Positions 9,570 to 21,953 of a DNA stretch of 64,000 bases are shown in pieces. The DNA comes from Halocaridina rubra (Eukaryota > Arthropoda > Malacostraca > Decapoda > Atyidae). Made by a program: the position numbers and the translations under genes. The notes beneath the pieces are model-generated. The model did no database searches. It was not told the DNA's origin and was given only the letters and a program-made list of their open reading frames with translations. Each line of letters begins with the position of its first letter. Positions within the stretch are counted from its first letter, which is position 1. Location of the stretch: assembly GCA_037179515.1 (NCBI GenBank), contig JAXCGZ010009453.1:185148-249147 (forward strand), in the 5' to 3' direction.

Positions 9570-12500
9570 ATGCCTTCCAAGCATCCTTCATCTTCTAAGG
9601 CTTCTGGTAGTCAGCCTAAGCAGCAAAGGAGGATGTTAACCATAATAGATAAGGTAAAACTCTCAGATATGTTGAAAAAAGGAAAAAGGTTTACGGATGT
9701 CGGCAGCTAATTTGGCCTCAATGAATCTACTGTTCGCTACATCAAAAAGGACGAGGCAAAGATCAGGAAAACAGCGAGTATTTCTTTTAATAAATCAGCG
9801 AAGAGGGTCGCAACATCCCGCAATAAGGCAGTAGTGCGGATGGAAGCTGCTTTGGCTCTGTGGATTGCTGATTGCAGAAAGAAAAACATGAGCTTAGACA
9901 GCAATATCATACAAACAAAGGCGAAGAAGCTGTACGAGACATTCGCTACAAACGAACCCGTCGACGACAGTGGCGACCATGGAGAGGAGGAGGGAAGAGA
10001 AGATATCGACGACCCACAACCAGGACCCTCCTGCGATTCCCCACCGAGGATACAATCGTTCATTGCTAGCAAGGGATGGTTTGCCAAATTTCAAAAACGC
10101 TATGGCCTAAAAAGCGTTTCGGTTTATGGAGAAGTTGCCTCTGCAGATACAGCTGCCGCAGAAAATTACGTGAACAACGACTTCAAGAAAATTATTGCCG
10201 AAGGGGAATATGCTCCTGATCAAGTCTTCAACATGGATGAGACTGGGTTATTTTGGAAGAGAATGCCATCTCGCACTTTTCTCTTCAAGGAAGAAGCTAA
10301 AGCCCCGCAGGAATGGAGGCGTACATCCCCTCTTCTACAAAAACTTTCTCTCCCCCTAAACCTTGGTTTGACCGTGCCTGCTCCATGGCTATCCAGGCTA
10401 GGAATCAGGCTCACCGATCTTACCAAGCCTCTCCTTCCGATTTAACTCGCTCTGCTTTTATTATAGCTAGGAATCGCTGTACAGCTCAGATTCGAAGGTC
10501 TAAGGCTTCCTTTATAAGAAGGAAAGTTGATGACCTTAACTCCTCTCCCACTGACAAATGCTTCTGGTCCTTAGCCAAAAACCTCTCCAAAAACTTCTGT
10601 AACTCAAGCTTTCCCCCTCTCATTCGTTCTGATGGTTCTATAGTTTGCTCTCCCACTGACAAAGCCACTCTCTTTGGCTCTCATTTTTCTGCCAACTCTT
10701 CTATCAACGATTCCAGCGCACCTGTTCCTCAGTCTTTTCCCCTCTCTAACCCTATGCCCTCCCTAATCCTTTCTTCACGCAAAGTTCATAAGGTTCTTCG
10801 CTCACTAAAGACAAACAAGGCATCTGGTCCCGATGGTATCCCTGCAAGGTTCCTTAAGGAGTTTGCAGATGAACTTGCTCCCTTGCTTTCCCATCTTTTT
10901 CGCCTCATTCTGTCAACCAGTATCTATCCTTCATCTTGGAAGCATGCTCTAGTTCAACCTGTTCCTAAGAAGGGTGACCGCTCTATTCCTTGTAACTACC
11001 GACCTATTGCTCTAACCTCTTCTATTGCTAAAGTTTTCGAAACTTTGCTCAATGCTCACTTCTTGAAACGCCTTGAATCTAACTCACTTATCTCCAATCA
11101 CCAGTACGGCTTCCGCAAGGCAAGATCCACTGGTGATCTCCTGTCCTATCTTACTCATGTATGGTCATCTTCTCTGAGGAACTATGGGGAATCCTTTGTT
11201 GTCGCCCTTGATATCTCTAAGGCTTTTGACAGAGTCTGGCACAAGGCTCGGTTGGCCAAACTCCCTGCCTATAGCTTTACCCCTTCTTTCTGTTCTCTGA
11301 TTTCCAGTTTTCTTACTGACCATTCTATATCTGTAGCTGTTGATGGCACGACATCTAGCCCTTTCTCTGTTTCCAGTGGTGTTCCACAGGGCTCTGTTCT
11401 TTCACCTACTCTCTTCCTTCTCTTCATCAATGATCTTCTACAATCCCCATCTTCCTCTCTTCTTCATGCCTTTGCCGATGATTCTACCCTTCACTTTTCC
11501 TCTGCCTTTTCTTCAAACCTTCATCTGTTACTCGTAATCAATCTCGTATCCCTCTTTCTTCTACTGTTAACTCCGATTTGCAGAGAGCATCTGAATGGGG
11601 CACTCAAAATTTAGTTAAATTCAATGCCTCCAAGACACAGTTTCTGCTCTCTCTTTATCTTCTTCTCCTCCTGATAACCCTATTGTCTTCAAAACTAATG
11701 AAATTTACCCTCTTAACCCTATCAATATATTAGGAATCCTTATAGCCTCTAACTTGTCTTGGAGGAATCACATAATCCAAATTTCTAAATCTTCATCTAA
11801 AATATTGGGGATTTTGTTTCGTTTTCGTTATTACTTTTCCTCATTGGAGTTACTTAAAATTATCAAAGGTCTTATCAGCCCCTGCTTAGAATACTGCTCA
11901 CACATCTGGGGTGCTTCTTCCTTTACTTATCTTCTTGATAGGGTTGAATCTAAGGCAGTCAGACTCATTAATGATCCTTCTCTTACTTCTAACCTGGATT
12001 CTTTCTCTCATCGCTGTAAGGTATCTTCCCTTTCGCTTTTCTATCGCTACTACTTCCATCGCTGCTCTGATGAGTTTGCGAGTTGCATCCCTCCTCCACT
12101 GCCCAGGCCGCGTAACACTCGCCAAGCGGCCTCATCTCACAGGTACTGTGTGGAGATTTGTAGCTCGTGGATTGGTCGGTGCAGCGACTGCTTCTTCCCA
12201 TCTACCTCCAGACTCTGGAACTCTCTTCCTCCTTCTGTCTATCCTAATTCTTATGACCTTTCATCCTTCAAAAAGCAGATCTATCGTCATCTCAGAGCCT
12301 AGTCCTCCATATCTCTGGGTCCTCTTTACTTTGACTGTTTTTTTCTGTCTGTCGTTTTCCTTTGTGTGACATTACCTCATCTCTGCCTTGCCCTTAACCT
12401 TTTTCTTTTCCTTCGTCTTGGTATTTTCTCGTGCCCGGTTCTATGTTGATGAGGGCAGTTTCTGCCTGTCCCGGTGTCACTTAAAAAAAAAAAAAAAATT

Positions 12501-13563
12501 TAAAGCGCACAAAGATCGCGTTACCCTCATCATGCGCGGGAATGCTGCGGGCTTCATGTTAAAGCCCGGGCTTATCTGCAAGTCAAAGAACCCTAGGGCT
12601 TTGAAGAATAAAAACAAGAATCTGCTGCCAGTGTATTGGATGCATAACCCTAAGGCCTGGATCACGAAAAGCCTCACATCGGACTGGTTTCACCAATGCT
12701 TTATCCCTCAGGTCAAACTTTATCTTGCAGAAAAAGGCCTTGAATTTAAAGTCCTTCTTTTGATTGATAATGCTGGTGGCCACGCAACTAATCTCGAATA
12801 TAACGGTGTTCAAGTAGAGTTCCTGCCACCGAATACAGCGTCACTGATTCAACCTATGGATCAAGGCGTTATTCGTGCGTTCAAGGCCCTCTACACACGA
12901 AATGCCCTGGCGAACCTGGTTGAATCCATGGATTCGGACAAAGAATTTTCAGTGAAGACGTACTGGCGTAATTACACGATTGCCACATGCCTTCAAAATA
13001 TTCAGAATGCAATCAAAGAGATGAAGTCAGCCACAATCAACACCAGCTGGAAGAAATTGTGGCCCGAAGTCATCCACGACTACAAGGGATTTGCTCCTGA
13101 CGAAGTCCATAACTCGGCAGTTGCGAAAGCTGTGAAGTTGGCTGCATTGCTAGGAGGAGAAGGCTTTAAAGATATGACTCACGAAGATGTGAATGAACTG
13201 ATTGACTGCCACTCGCAGCCTTTGAGTGATGAAGACTGGGAAGAAATGACAAACTCAGCGAGTGAATAAGAGGAAGAAGAACTTCAGGAAACACACGAAG
13301 AAATTGAAGAACCTGGCCTTCCACTCGAACGTCTGTCAGCCATATATGAATATGTGAAAGCAGCCCAAAAACTCTCGCAGGAACATGACGATAATATGGT
13401 TCGTTCGGTGACCTTCTGTAATATTCTCGACGATGCCATGATTCCTTACCAGACCATCTTCACAAGAGAAGAAACAGCAACATCAACTCCCCATTACCAT
13501 GTTCTTCTCCCCCAAAAAGCAGTCGTAAAGCTGTTATTGGCTGCGGAAAAATTTCGTCTTTGA
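9570..13563 (+). pseudogene. Tigger/jerky-like DDE transposase, interrupted by a LINE
   Basis: The ATG at 9570 opens a frame starting MPSKHPSSSKASG. Residues about 22-55 form the CENP-B/psq helix-turn-helix (MLTIIDKVKL... ESTVRYIKK). A second CENP-B-type domain follows (ALALWIADCRKKN). An acidic linker then leads to the DDE domain: NMDETGLFWKRMPS (first Asp), LLLIDNAGGH (second Asp) and LPPNTASLIQPMDQGVI (third Asp), all three present. Breaks: TAT to TAA at 9708-9710, the LINE insertion at about 10308-12498, and a GAA-to-TAA-type stop at 13267-13269 before a recognisable tail to 13563. The protein would bind the element ends and cut and paste it. This copy cannot make it. Confidence 0.9.
10308..12498 (+). 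mobile_element. 5'-truncated LINE inserted in the Tigger transposase
   Basis: The frame 10313-11614 begins part-way through ORF2, without an endonuclease. It carries reverse transcriptase motifs: TNKASGPDGIPARFLKE, NYRPIALTSSIAKVFE, HQYGFRKARSTGDLL, ALDISKAFDRVWH, SGVPQGSVLSPTLF and FADDSTLH. After about 11510 one or more frameshifts move the reading to 11754-12302, which holds the family tail (SRLWNSLPPSVYPN). A 16-base poly(A) at 12483-12498 marks the 3' end. The homologous uninterrupted site at 28294-28310 shows the transposase was cut between GCCCCG and TTTAAA, with roughly GGA lost and no clear target duplication. Confidence 0.88.
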
Positions 13564-14119
13564 GTCTACAAACATCATTATCACCTCATTCACGGTAAGT
13601 TTACCTATCACGTACATATAAAATTTACGTTGCATGCTGTTATTTATAAAGTAAAGGGTGGTTTTTTAACAGTGCAGGGAGGGTTTATACAGTAAACGTA
13701 AAAATAATTGTAAAATACCTATGTGCATGAGTATGTCATGCCATTACCACCTCATTCACCGTAAGTTTATCTATCACTTTCATATAAATTTACGTTTCAT
13801 GCTGTTATTTATAAAGTAAAGGGTGGTTTTTTAACAGTGCAGGGAGGGTTTATACAGTAAACGTAAAAATAATTATGAAATACCTATGTACATGAGTATG
13901 TCATGTCATTACCACCTCATTCACCGTAAGTTTATCTATCACTTTCATATAAATTTACGTTGCATGCTGTTATTTATGGAGTAAAGGGTGGTTTGTTAAC
14001 AGTACAGGGAGGGTTTATACAGTTTATATAGTGTAAACGTAAAAATAAATTAAAATATCTATGTACATATAGGCTGATCCTACTTCCGATAATCGAAGGA
14101 ACACTGTATATGTATATGA

Positions 14120-14210
14120 ATCATTTTTACCCCGACCGGGACTTGAACCTAGGAGTTATAATTACTAAACCAAGGCACTACCAACTACACCACAGAATGT
14201 CTTAAAAGGG
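14120..14210 (-). mobile_element. tRNA-derived SINE head (tRNA-like sequence)
   Basis: Read on the minus strand, an A-box-like TGGTGTAGTTGG (14181-14192) is followed about 40 bases later by a B-box GGTTCAAGTCC (14139-14150), the spacing of an internal RNA polymerase III promoter. The acceptor stem is not paired, so this is a tRNA-derived SINE or relic and not a working tRNA gene. It starts within a few bases of the 3' end of Tigger copy 1. Confidence 0.6.
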
Positions 14211-14391
14211 AAACAGACCTTACAGCTTATATCTGCTAAACTAGGAATGAGCACATTCTATCTAAATGCCACTATGTTTATGTTAGTTTCCCCCAACCTC
14301 ACTCGTGGTTTTGTTTTCGCATTTAATTCAACTCCCAATATCATTCGGGACCAACAAAAATCAAATAAGCACATTACCATATGTGAAAACG

Positions 14392-14655
<264 letters not shown>

Positions 14656-14897
14656 TGTTACCTCAGTTATTCGCGCTTCCTGGTTTGCATTCTCTATCGC
14701 GATTTTTTTTTGGATAAATTTTTATTTTATTTCATGGGTATATGCAAAAATATTAAAATATTAAAAAAAAAAATTCTAAGCATTTTCATTTTTTTTTATT
14801 GAAAAAAAAAACATATTTCATTATCTAATTGATAAAAAAAAAATTATTTCCCAGCCTACGAATAATAAAACAGTAAAAAATAGTAAAAAACATAAAT

Positions 14898-15080
14898 GTA
14901 GATAGATAGATAGATAGATAGATACGTTTATTGACCACCTCTTTTGAAAAGTACTGTATAATCTTTACAAAAGGAATATTTGGTCCAAATTACAGTGAAT
15001 AAATACAATAGATTTTGTACAATCATCAAATAAGTAGATGAATTTTAAATTAATATACATTGTACTAATAACTGAATGAT
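14898..15080 (-). mobile_element. LINE/SINE 3' tail carried inside the Tigger derivative
   Basis: On the minus strand the segment ends GGTCAATAAACGTATCTATC with a (TATC)n tail, the form of a 5'-truncated retroposon with a polyadenylation-like AATAAA. The same segment sits at the same place in the copies at 33608, 40263, 47531 and 58589. It is absent from the copies at 18403 and 36026, which show the empty site. Confidence 0.75.
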
Positions 15081-15683
15081 ATACGTACGTACAGTATAAC
15101 TCACAGTATTGCATCATACGAAATAGTGTTCGATAGCGTACAATGTATTGAGGTCGCAGCTCCGTGAGCTAGCATATATATTTATATTTCCAGTAGTTTC
15201 ATGATTTTATTGATAAAAAAACGTATTTATTAGCCTAAGAATAATAAAACAGTAAAAAATAGTAAAAAACATAAATACTAACAGTATTGGAACATGTAAA
15301 ATACGATACCGCTATCAGCGTTTTGGACAAAGACTCCTTCAGTGTAACTCACGTTTTGCTTGTGTTCGATAGTGTACAATGTATTGGGGTCGAAGCTACG
15401 TGAGCTAGCATATATATTTATATTTCCAGTAGTTTCAGGATTTTATTGATAAAAAAAATGTATCTCTTAGCCTAAGAATAATATAACAGTAAAAAATAGT
15501 AAAAAACATAAATACTAACAGTATTGCAACATGTAAAATACGAAACCGCTATCAGCGTTTCGGACAAAGGCTTCCACCATCTTCCATTGTCTCGCCTCAC
15601 TCGTGTGCGCCATTCATGTTGTGCTTATTATTATTAATATGTTTTGCTTGTGATTTTTTTACTCGCATATTTTAACCTTTGCA

Positions 15684-15833
15684 ATGCCTCCCAAGCATCC
15701 TTCATCTTCTAAGGCTTCTTGTAGTGAGCCTAAGCGGCAAAGGAAAATGTTAACCATTGTAGATAAAGTGAAACTCGTAGATATGTTGAAAGAAGGAAAA
15801 AAGTTTGTGGATGTCGGCCGCTATTTTACGTAA
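15684..15833 (+). CDS. Short ORF: transposase DNA-binding domain only (49 aa)
   Basis: An open frame from ATG to TAA encodes the Tigger transposase amino terminus, MPPKHPSSSKASCSEPKRQR then MLTIVDKVKLVDMLKEGKKF and ending VGRYFT. It covers most of the first CENP-B/psq helix-turn-helix and nothing else. The stop is created by the deletion junction. The frame is also intact in the copies at 32822-32971 and 48309-48458 and is frameshifted in the copy near 39620. Expression is unproven; it may simply be a relic of a young deletion derivative. Confidence 0.5.
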   Translation: MPPKHPSSSKASCSEPKRQRKMLTIVDKVKLVDMLKEGKKFVDVGRYFT

Positions 15834-16112
15834 ACGTAAAAATTATTGTAAAATACTTTACCTATTAATGTCAAGTCATCATCACCTCATTCATGGTAAG
15901 TTTTCCTATCACTTTTATAAAAAAATTACGTTGCTTGCTGTTATTTATAATGTAAAGGGTGCTTTTTTAACAGTACAGGGAGAGTTTATACAGTGTAAAT
16001 GTAAAAATACATTAAAATATCTATTTACATATAGGCTGATCTCTACACCACGGATTCCCGGGTTCGCGCTGGGTCCCGGAACCGAACTACCGCGATAAGT
16101 GATGCAACACTG

Positions 16113-16117
16113 TATAT

Positions 16118-16161
<44 letters not shown>
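16113..16161. repeat. (TA)n array shared by a Tigger 3' end and a CACCT-ended MITE
   Basis: A short TA array (with one slip) directly joins the right end of copy 2 to the left end of the next element. Confidence 0.9.
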
Positions 16162-16166
<5 letters not shown>

Positions 16167-17990
16167 CTTGTTCACTTTTTCTGTGTCTTTTTTTACCGCG
16201 AAATTGCAATAACGCCCTAATAAAACAAAAGTAAGAAAATACGAAATTCGCGAATAATGACCATGCAAAAATTTTTTATAAAAAAATTTTAGTTCTAGTA
16301 AAAAATCGACCACCTCGGAGGCACTTTTCCGCCATCCTCCTCCTATTCTACTGCTTAATGCTATCGGATATTATAAAGAAAATTGAAAAAAGCATTATGA
16401 TCAAGCAGCAAACATGTTTTTATTATAATATAGTCAGGGAAATAGCATGTGAGAGTGCACCAGCTGATACGGAAGTAGCAAAACATTTTGCTGATAGAGG
16501 TTCGTTCTCCCGCATCCTACTCCTCTTCTACCGCTTAATGCGATAGGATATTATGAAGAAATTTGAAAAAAAGCATTAAGAACAAACAGCAAACATATTT
16601 TTAATATAATATCGTAAGGGAAATAGCGTGTGAGGGTCCAGCAGCTGATACGGAAGTAGCAAAACGTTTGACGATAGAGGTTTGTTCTCCCGCATCCTAC
16701 TCCTCTTCTACCATTTAATGCGATTGGATATTATGAAGAAATTTGTAAAAAGCATTAAGAACAAACAGCAAGCATTTTTAATATAATATCGTAATGGAAA
16801 TAGCGTGTGAGGGCGCATCAGCTGATACGGAAGTGTGACAAAACGTATGCATCCTCGTCCTCACCGTCACCATCAGTGTTGCCAGAATAGATGAATGAGG
16901 GAAATGATAAATATTAAAAATGTACATGTAGGCTGGTAAGTTATTTCAAGTATCTTACAGCTGAAGTACATTTTTATTTAAATTACAGTACTACCATCTT
17001 GTAATTAATATATATCATAAAATGTATAATATATTTGCAAATAAAAACATCCGCTTTTTGTGGCAACACTGGCCACCATGCAAGTCCCAGTGTAAGCCTG
17101 TTGCCAACGGCATAATAGAGTGCATTAATTTGTTTACTGTACAGTAAATCTGTATATCCTTTATACTGTGCACTATTTGCATGTTACTATAAATAACTAC
17201 AGGTCTTTTTGCTTTGTTATGTACTTATAAAATAAGTTTTACTTATCTTATATCTTTGGTATAGTGTGTCTGGCCACCATGCACTTCCCAGTGATAAATA
17301 TTAAAAATGTACATGTAGGCTGGTAAGTTATTTCAAGTATCTTACAGCTGAAGTACATTTTTATTTAAATTACAGTACTACCATCTTGTAATTAATATAT
17401 ATCATAAAATGTATAATATATTTGCAAATAAAAACATCCGCTTTTTGTGGCAACACTGGCCACCATGCAAGTCCCAGTGTAAGCCTGTTGCCAACGGCAT
17501 AATAGAGTGCATTAATTTGTTTACTGTACAGTAAATCTGTATATCCTTTATTCTGTACACTATTTGCATGTTACTATAAATAACTACAGGTCTTTTTGCT
17601 TTGTTATGTACTTATAAAATAAGTTTTACTTATCTTATATCTTTGGTATAGTGTGTCTGGCCACCATGCACTTCCCAGTGTAAGCCTGTTGCCAACAGCA
17701 CAATGTAGTGCATTAATTTGTTTACTGTACTGTAAATCTGTATATCTTTTATACTGTACACTATATGCATGTTAATATAAATAACTACTGGTCTTTCTGC
17801 TTTGCTATGTACTTATAAAATATGTTTTACTTATCTTATATCTTTGGTATAGTGTGTCTATGGACGGTTGTGGAACGAGCTATGCCCTTTATGATTGTTT
17901 CCTATGGAAAATGACTCGTTTTATCACGCGATTACCCATTTACCTGTCACTTCTGAGAACCTATCTTTGCGTTATTCTGAGAACTAGGTG
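16162..17990 (-). mobile_element. CACCT-ended MITE with internal tandem repeats
   Basis: The ends are CACCTTGTTC at the left and GAGAACTAGGTG at the right, next to TA. The same end pair, reversed, bounds 29650-30692 and 55885-56678. Inside are about three units of roughly 160 bp (TTCTCCCGCATCCTACTCC ... GCTGATACGGAAGTAGC, 16320-16850). A block of about 386 bp is duplicated almost perfectly (16906-17291 and 17292-17677), followed by a partial third copy. No ORF is credible. Confidence 0.75.
16906..17677. repeat. Near-perfect tandem duplication of about 386 bp
   Basis: Both units begin TGATAAATATTAAAAATG and continue through TGGCAACACTGGCCACCATG to the same end with only a few visible differences. 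A partial third unit follows to about 17850. Confidence 0.88.
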
Positions 17991-17994
17991 TACA

Positions 17995-17996
<2 letters not shown>

Positions 17997-18059
<63 letters not shown>
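17997..18059. repeat. (TA)n array between MITE and Tigger copy
   Basis: TA array of about 62 bases ending exactly at the CAGTGATCCC terminus of the outer Tigger. Confidence 0.95.
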
Positions 18060-18062
<3 letters not shown>

Positions 18063-18402
18063 TGATCCCTCGCTATATCGCAGTTCACCTTTCGCGAATT
18101 CAGCGCATCGCGGTGTTTTTGGCGAGCTTTTTTTTTCTGGGTATATGTGAGAATATTTAAATATTACTATATTAAAATTTTCAGTATTTTCATTATTTTA
18201 TTGAAATTTTTTTTTTTCATTATTTTATTGATAAAAAAATTTATTTCCCAGCCTAAGAATAATAGAACAGTAAGAAATAGTAAAAAAACATAAATTTAAA
18301 CATGTAATTCTGCACCACAGAAAGTACGATACCAGTATCGGCGTTTTGGAAAACACAAAGGGTCGCACCTACGTGAGGTAGCACATATTAAAATTTCCAG
18401 TA

Positions 18403-19623
18403 CAGTGATCCCCCCATTATCGCTGAGTTCGGTTCCGGGACCCGTCACGAGACAGGAAAATCGCGAATTAGGATCAGCCTATATGTACATAGATATTTTA
18501 ATTTATTTTTACGTTTACACTGTATAAACCCTCCTTACGAGTATTTTTACGTTTACTGTATAAACCCTCACTGCACTGTTAAAAAACCACCCTTTACTGT
18601 ACAAATAACAGCATGCAACGTAAATTTATATGTACGTGATAGGTAAACTTACCTTATCTGTTATGGTTAACATTTTCCTTTGCTGCTTAGGCTCACTACA
18701 TGAAGCCTTAGAAGATGAAGGATGCTTGGGAGGCATTAGCAAAGGTTAAAATGTGCGAGTAAAAAAATCACAAGCAAAACGTATTAATAATAATAAGTAC
18801 AACGTGAAAGGCGCACACGAGTGAGGCGAGACAATGGAAGATGGTGGATGCCTTTGTCTGAAACGCTGATAGCGGTATCGTATTTTACATGTAGCAATAC
18901 TGTTAGTATTTATGTTTTTTACTATTTCTTACTGTTTTATTATTCTTAGGCTAAGAAATACGTTTTTTTTATCAATAAAATCATGAAACTACTGGAAATA
19001 TAAATATATATGCTATCTCACGTAGCTGCGACCCCAATACATTGTATGCTATCGGACACAAGCAAAACGTTTAATAAGCACAGTGTGAACGGCGCTCACG
19101 TGAGTTAGACTGAACGAGCATTTTTCCGAAACGCTGATAGCAGTATCGTATTTTACATGTTGCAATGCTGTTAGTATTTATGATTTTTACTATTTTTTAC
19201 TGTTTTATTATTCTAAGGCTAAGAAATACGTTTTTTATCAATAAAATCATGAAACTACTGGAAATATAAATATATATGCTAGCTCACGTAGCTGCGACCC
19301 CAATACATTGTACACTATGGGACACAATTTCGCATGATGCAATACTGTGAGTTATACTGTACGTACGTATATCTAAATTTATGTTTTTTACTATTTTTTA
19401 CTGTTTTATTATTCGTAGGCTGGGAAATAAATTTTTTTTATCAATTAGATAATGAAATGCGTTTTTTTTCAATAAAAAGATGAAAATACTGAGAATTTTT
19501 ATTTTTTTTAATATTTTAATATTTTTGCATATACCCAAAAAATAAAATAATAATTTGGCAAAACAAAAACCGTGGTACAGTGAAAACGCAAACCAAGAAA
19601 CGCGATCCAGCGGGGGATCACTG
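18403..19623 (-). mobile_element. Internally deleted Tigger derivative, class III, nested
   Basis: It begins CAGTGATCCCCCC and ends GCGGGGGATCACTG. The flanking TTTCCAGTA and TATTTTGATTATT of the outer Tigger show a duplicated TA target. On the minus strand it keeps the transposase start (from about 18741) as far as the ACAGATAAG codons. It then jumps to GTAAGTTTACC of the 3' repeat; both parents share GGTAA at the junction. It has no LINE-tail insertion and so preserves the empty site for that passenger. Confidence 0.88.
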
Positions 19624-20239
19624 TATTTTGATTATTTTATTGATAAAAAAATGTATTTCCTAGCCTAAGAATAATAAAATGGTAAAAAATAGTAAAAAAA
19701 ACATAAATTTAAACATGTAACTCCCAGTATTGCACCATGTAAAATGCGATACCGGTATCAGTGTTTCGGAAAATGAAAAGGGTCACACCTACGTGAGCTA
19801 CTACATATTAAGATTCCCAGTATTGTCATTATTTTATTGATAAAAAAGTATTTCCTAGCCTAAGAATAATAAAACAGCAAAAAATGGTAAAAATAACTTA
19901 AATTCAAACATATAACTCATAGTATTGCACCATGTGAAATACTGTACGATAGCGTACACTGCATTGTCGTCTTGGATAACGCAAAGGCTCGCACCTACGT
20001 GAGATAGTTCATGGGATGCTATTGGTTGAAAGAGTGGGAGACGATGAATCACAGAATTGTTTTGCTGTATGTTCTGTATCATGGGGTCTGATTGGCTTTT
20101 TGATTGAAGTTGGTTCTCCCACCATCTTCAATTGTCTCGCCTCACCTGTTCAGTCTAAGTCACATGTGCCCCGTTCGCATTGTGCTTCTTAATATGTTGT
20201 GCTTGGGATTTTTTATACTCACTTTTTTCAACCTCTGCA

Positions 20240-20781
20240 ATGCCTCCCAAGCATCCTTCATCTTCTAAGGCTTCTGGTAGTAAGCCTAAGAGGCAAAGGA
20301 AGATGTTGACCATAGCAGATAAGGTTAAACTGTTAGATATGCTGAAGGAAGGAAGGAAGTTTGCCTTTGTTGGCCGCCATTTTGACATCAACGAATCTAC
20401 TGTTTGATACGTCAAAAAGGACGAGGCAGATATCAGGAAAACAGTGACTATTTCATTTAGTAAAACAGCGAAGAGGGTCGTAACACCCCATAATTAGATA
20501 ATAGTGCGGATGGAATCTGCTTTGGTCCTGTGGATTGCTGATGGAACATCAGCGTAGACAGCAATATCATACAAACAAAGGCAATGAAGCTGTACAATAC
20601 ATTCGCTGCAAACGAACCCGACGAAGACAGTGGCGACCGTGGAGAGGAGGAGAGAGAAGATATCAACGACCCTCAACCAGGACACTCCAGCGATTCTCCA
20701 CTGAGGAAACAATCGTTCGTGGCAAGCAAGGGACGGTTCGCCAAATTTCAAAATCACTATGGCCCAAAGAGCGTATCGGCT
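20240..20781 (+). pseudogene. Tigger transposase, amino-terminal half (decayed)
   Basis: It starts MPPKHPSSSKASGSKPKRQR and continues through MLTIADKVKLLDMLKEGRKF and the helix-turn-helix to a TGA at 20405-20407. Further stops and an indel near 20540 break the second DNA-binding domain and the acidic linker. The frame stops at 20781, where an LTR element is inserted; the rest resumes at 28108. Confidence 0.85.
20778..20781. other. Target-site duplication (left) of the LTR element
   Basis: GGCT here is repeated at 28108-28111 directly after the right LTR. The undisturbed transposase in copy 1 shows a single site at this point. The duplication may be 4 or 5 bases. Confidence 0.65.
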
Positions 20782-21665
20782 TCTCACCAATTTGTGGGAT
20801 GACTGGACTATCTCACTGCTTGTCACCAATTTGTAGGATGACTCATGTAGGATTTAGGATTTACTATCTCATCTGATTACACCAATTTGTAGGATAGTGT
20901 TCCCCGAGTGTCACCAATTTTGTCGTATAACTGAGGTTACTGTTCCACCTGATGACACCAAATATGTTGTGAGATTACTATTTCATTCAAGTTATAATTA
21001 TGGTAGCGTGGTTGGTGAAAAACATCTTCTTTATATTGTTTTATTCTTATTTAACGTCTATGTACTCAGAGCTCCCATTACTACAGTTCCTGTCAGGACT
21101 AAATCCTGATTCCCACCCCCAAAGGGGGAGGCTAGCTAAGCTGTGCTGTGTTAAGTCTGCTGCTGGCAAGACCCGGTCTCTAACTAACTGTGTCTGCCCC
21201 GGAGGCTTCTTGAAATACCCCAAGGGCAGGGCGTGGCTTGACATCCAGTCCTGCCAATAAACTCAAGTGACGTCCAGTCCTGCAAATCAACTCCAGGTTC
21301 GAAGTGGAGTCCCTCCTATTTTGGGGAGGAGCTATTGCAGCAAGCCTATTGCAAAGGAGAGGGTGGCAATTGTCTGTTGCCATTGGGTATCTCCCCAGGT
21401 CATGTACATACATATAGGTCAAATGTTCGTGTGTGGTATTGGGAATAGAGGAATTGTTTGGGTCTCTTACACCCTCTTGAGGCACTTGGCGCCGGGTGCT
21501 GATCTTCGTGACCCTTTTAATATTGGCCTCATCCCAGCAAAACACTTGAGAGAGCGTTCAATTTCACCTTTGACCTCTAGCCTCACATGTTTCTCTTCAG
21601 GACCTTCTTCAGGTTTCAGGTTTCAGGATTTCATATAACTTCAGCAAGACTTCAGTCATGCGACA
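20782..21665 (-). repeat. Long terminal repeat (left copy)
   Basis: It is 884 bp and ends CAGTCATGCGACA. The left edge begins with about 39-bp units containing CACCAATTTGTGGGATGACT. A TATAAAG-like and an AATAAA-like motif occur on the minus strand near 21030-21055. Confidence 0.82.
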
Positions 21666-21854
21666 TCCCTCCCCACTACACTGAAATATCTCTTATTTCA
21701 GTTTCATCATGGGTTATATTTCAAGTGCTGTTGGATATATCCTAACTAACATTTGTTTACAATAAAAACGGTGCCGAATTATTTAAGCTATTATCTAAGA
21801 AATCCTATTTCTATGAACTCTAAACAGATTACACGAACATAGCATATATATATA

Positions 21855-21953
<99 letters not shown>

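Noticed and set aside
10220..10426. Minus-strand and alternative-frame ORFs over the Tigger transposase and nested LINE
   Set aside because: Shadows of the plus-strand transposase and reverse transcriptase frames.
13570..14070. Regularly spaced repeats that might suggest a CRISPR array
   Set aside because: Units of about 165 bp with no variable spacers, belonging to the Tigger 3' region in a eukaryotic genome.
14120..14210. A genuine tRNA gene on the minus strand
   Set aside because: A- and B-box-like motifs are present, but the acceptor stem does not pair and the sequence recurs as a repeat nearby; a SINE head fits better.
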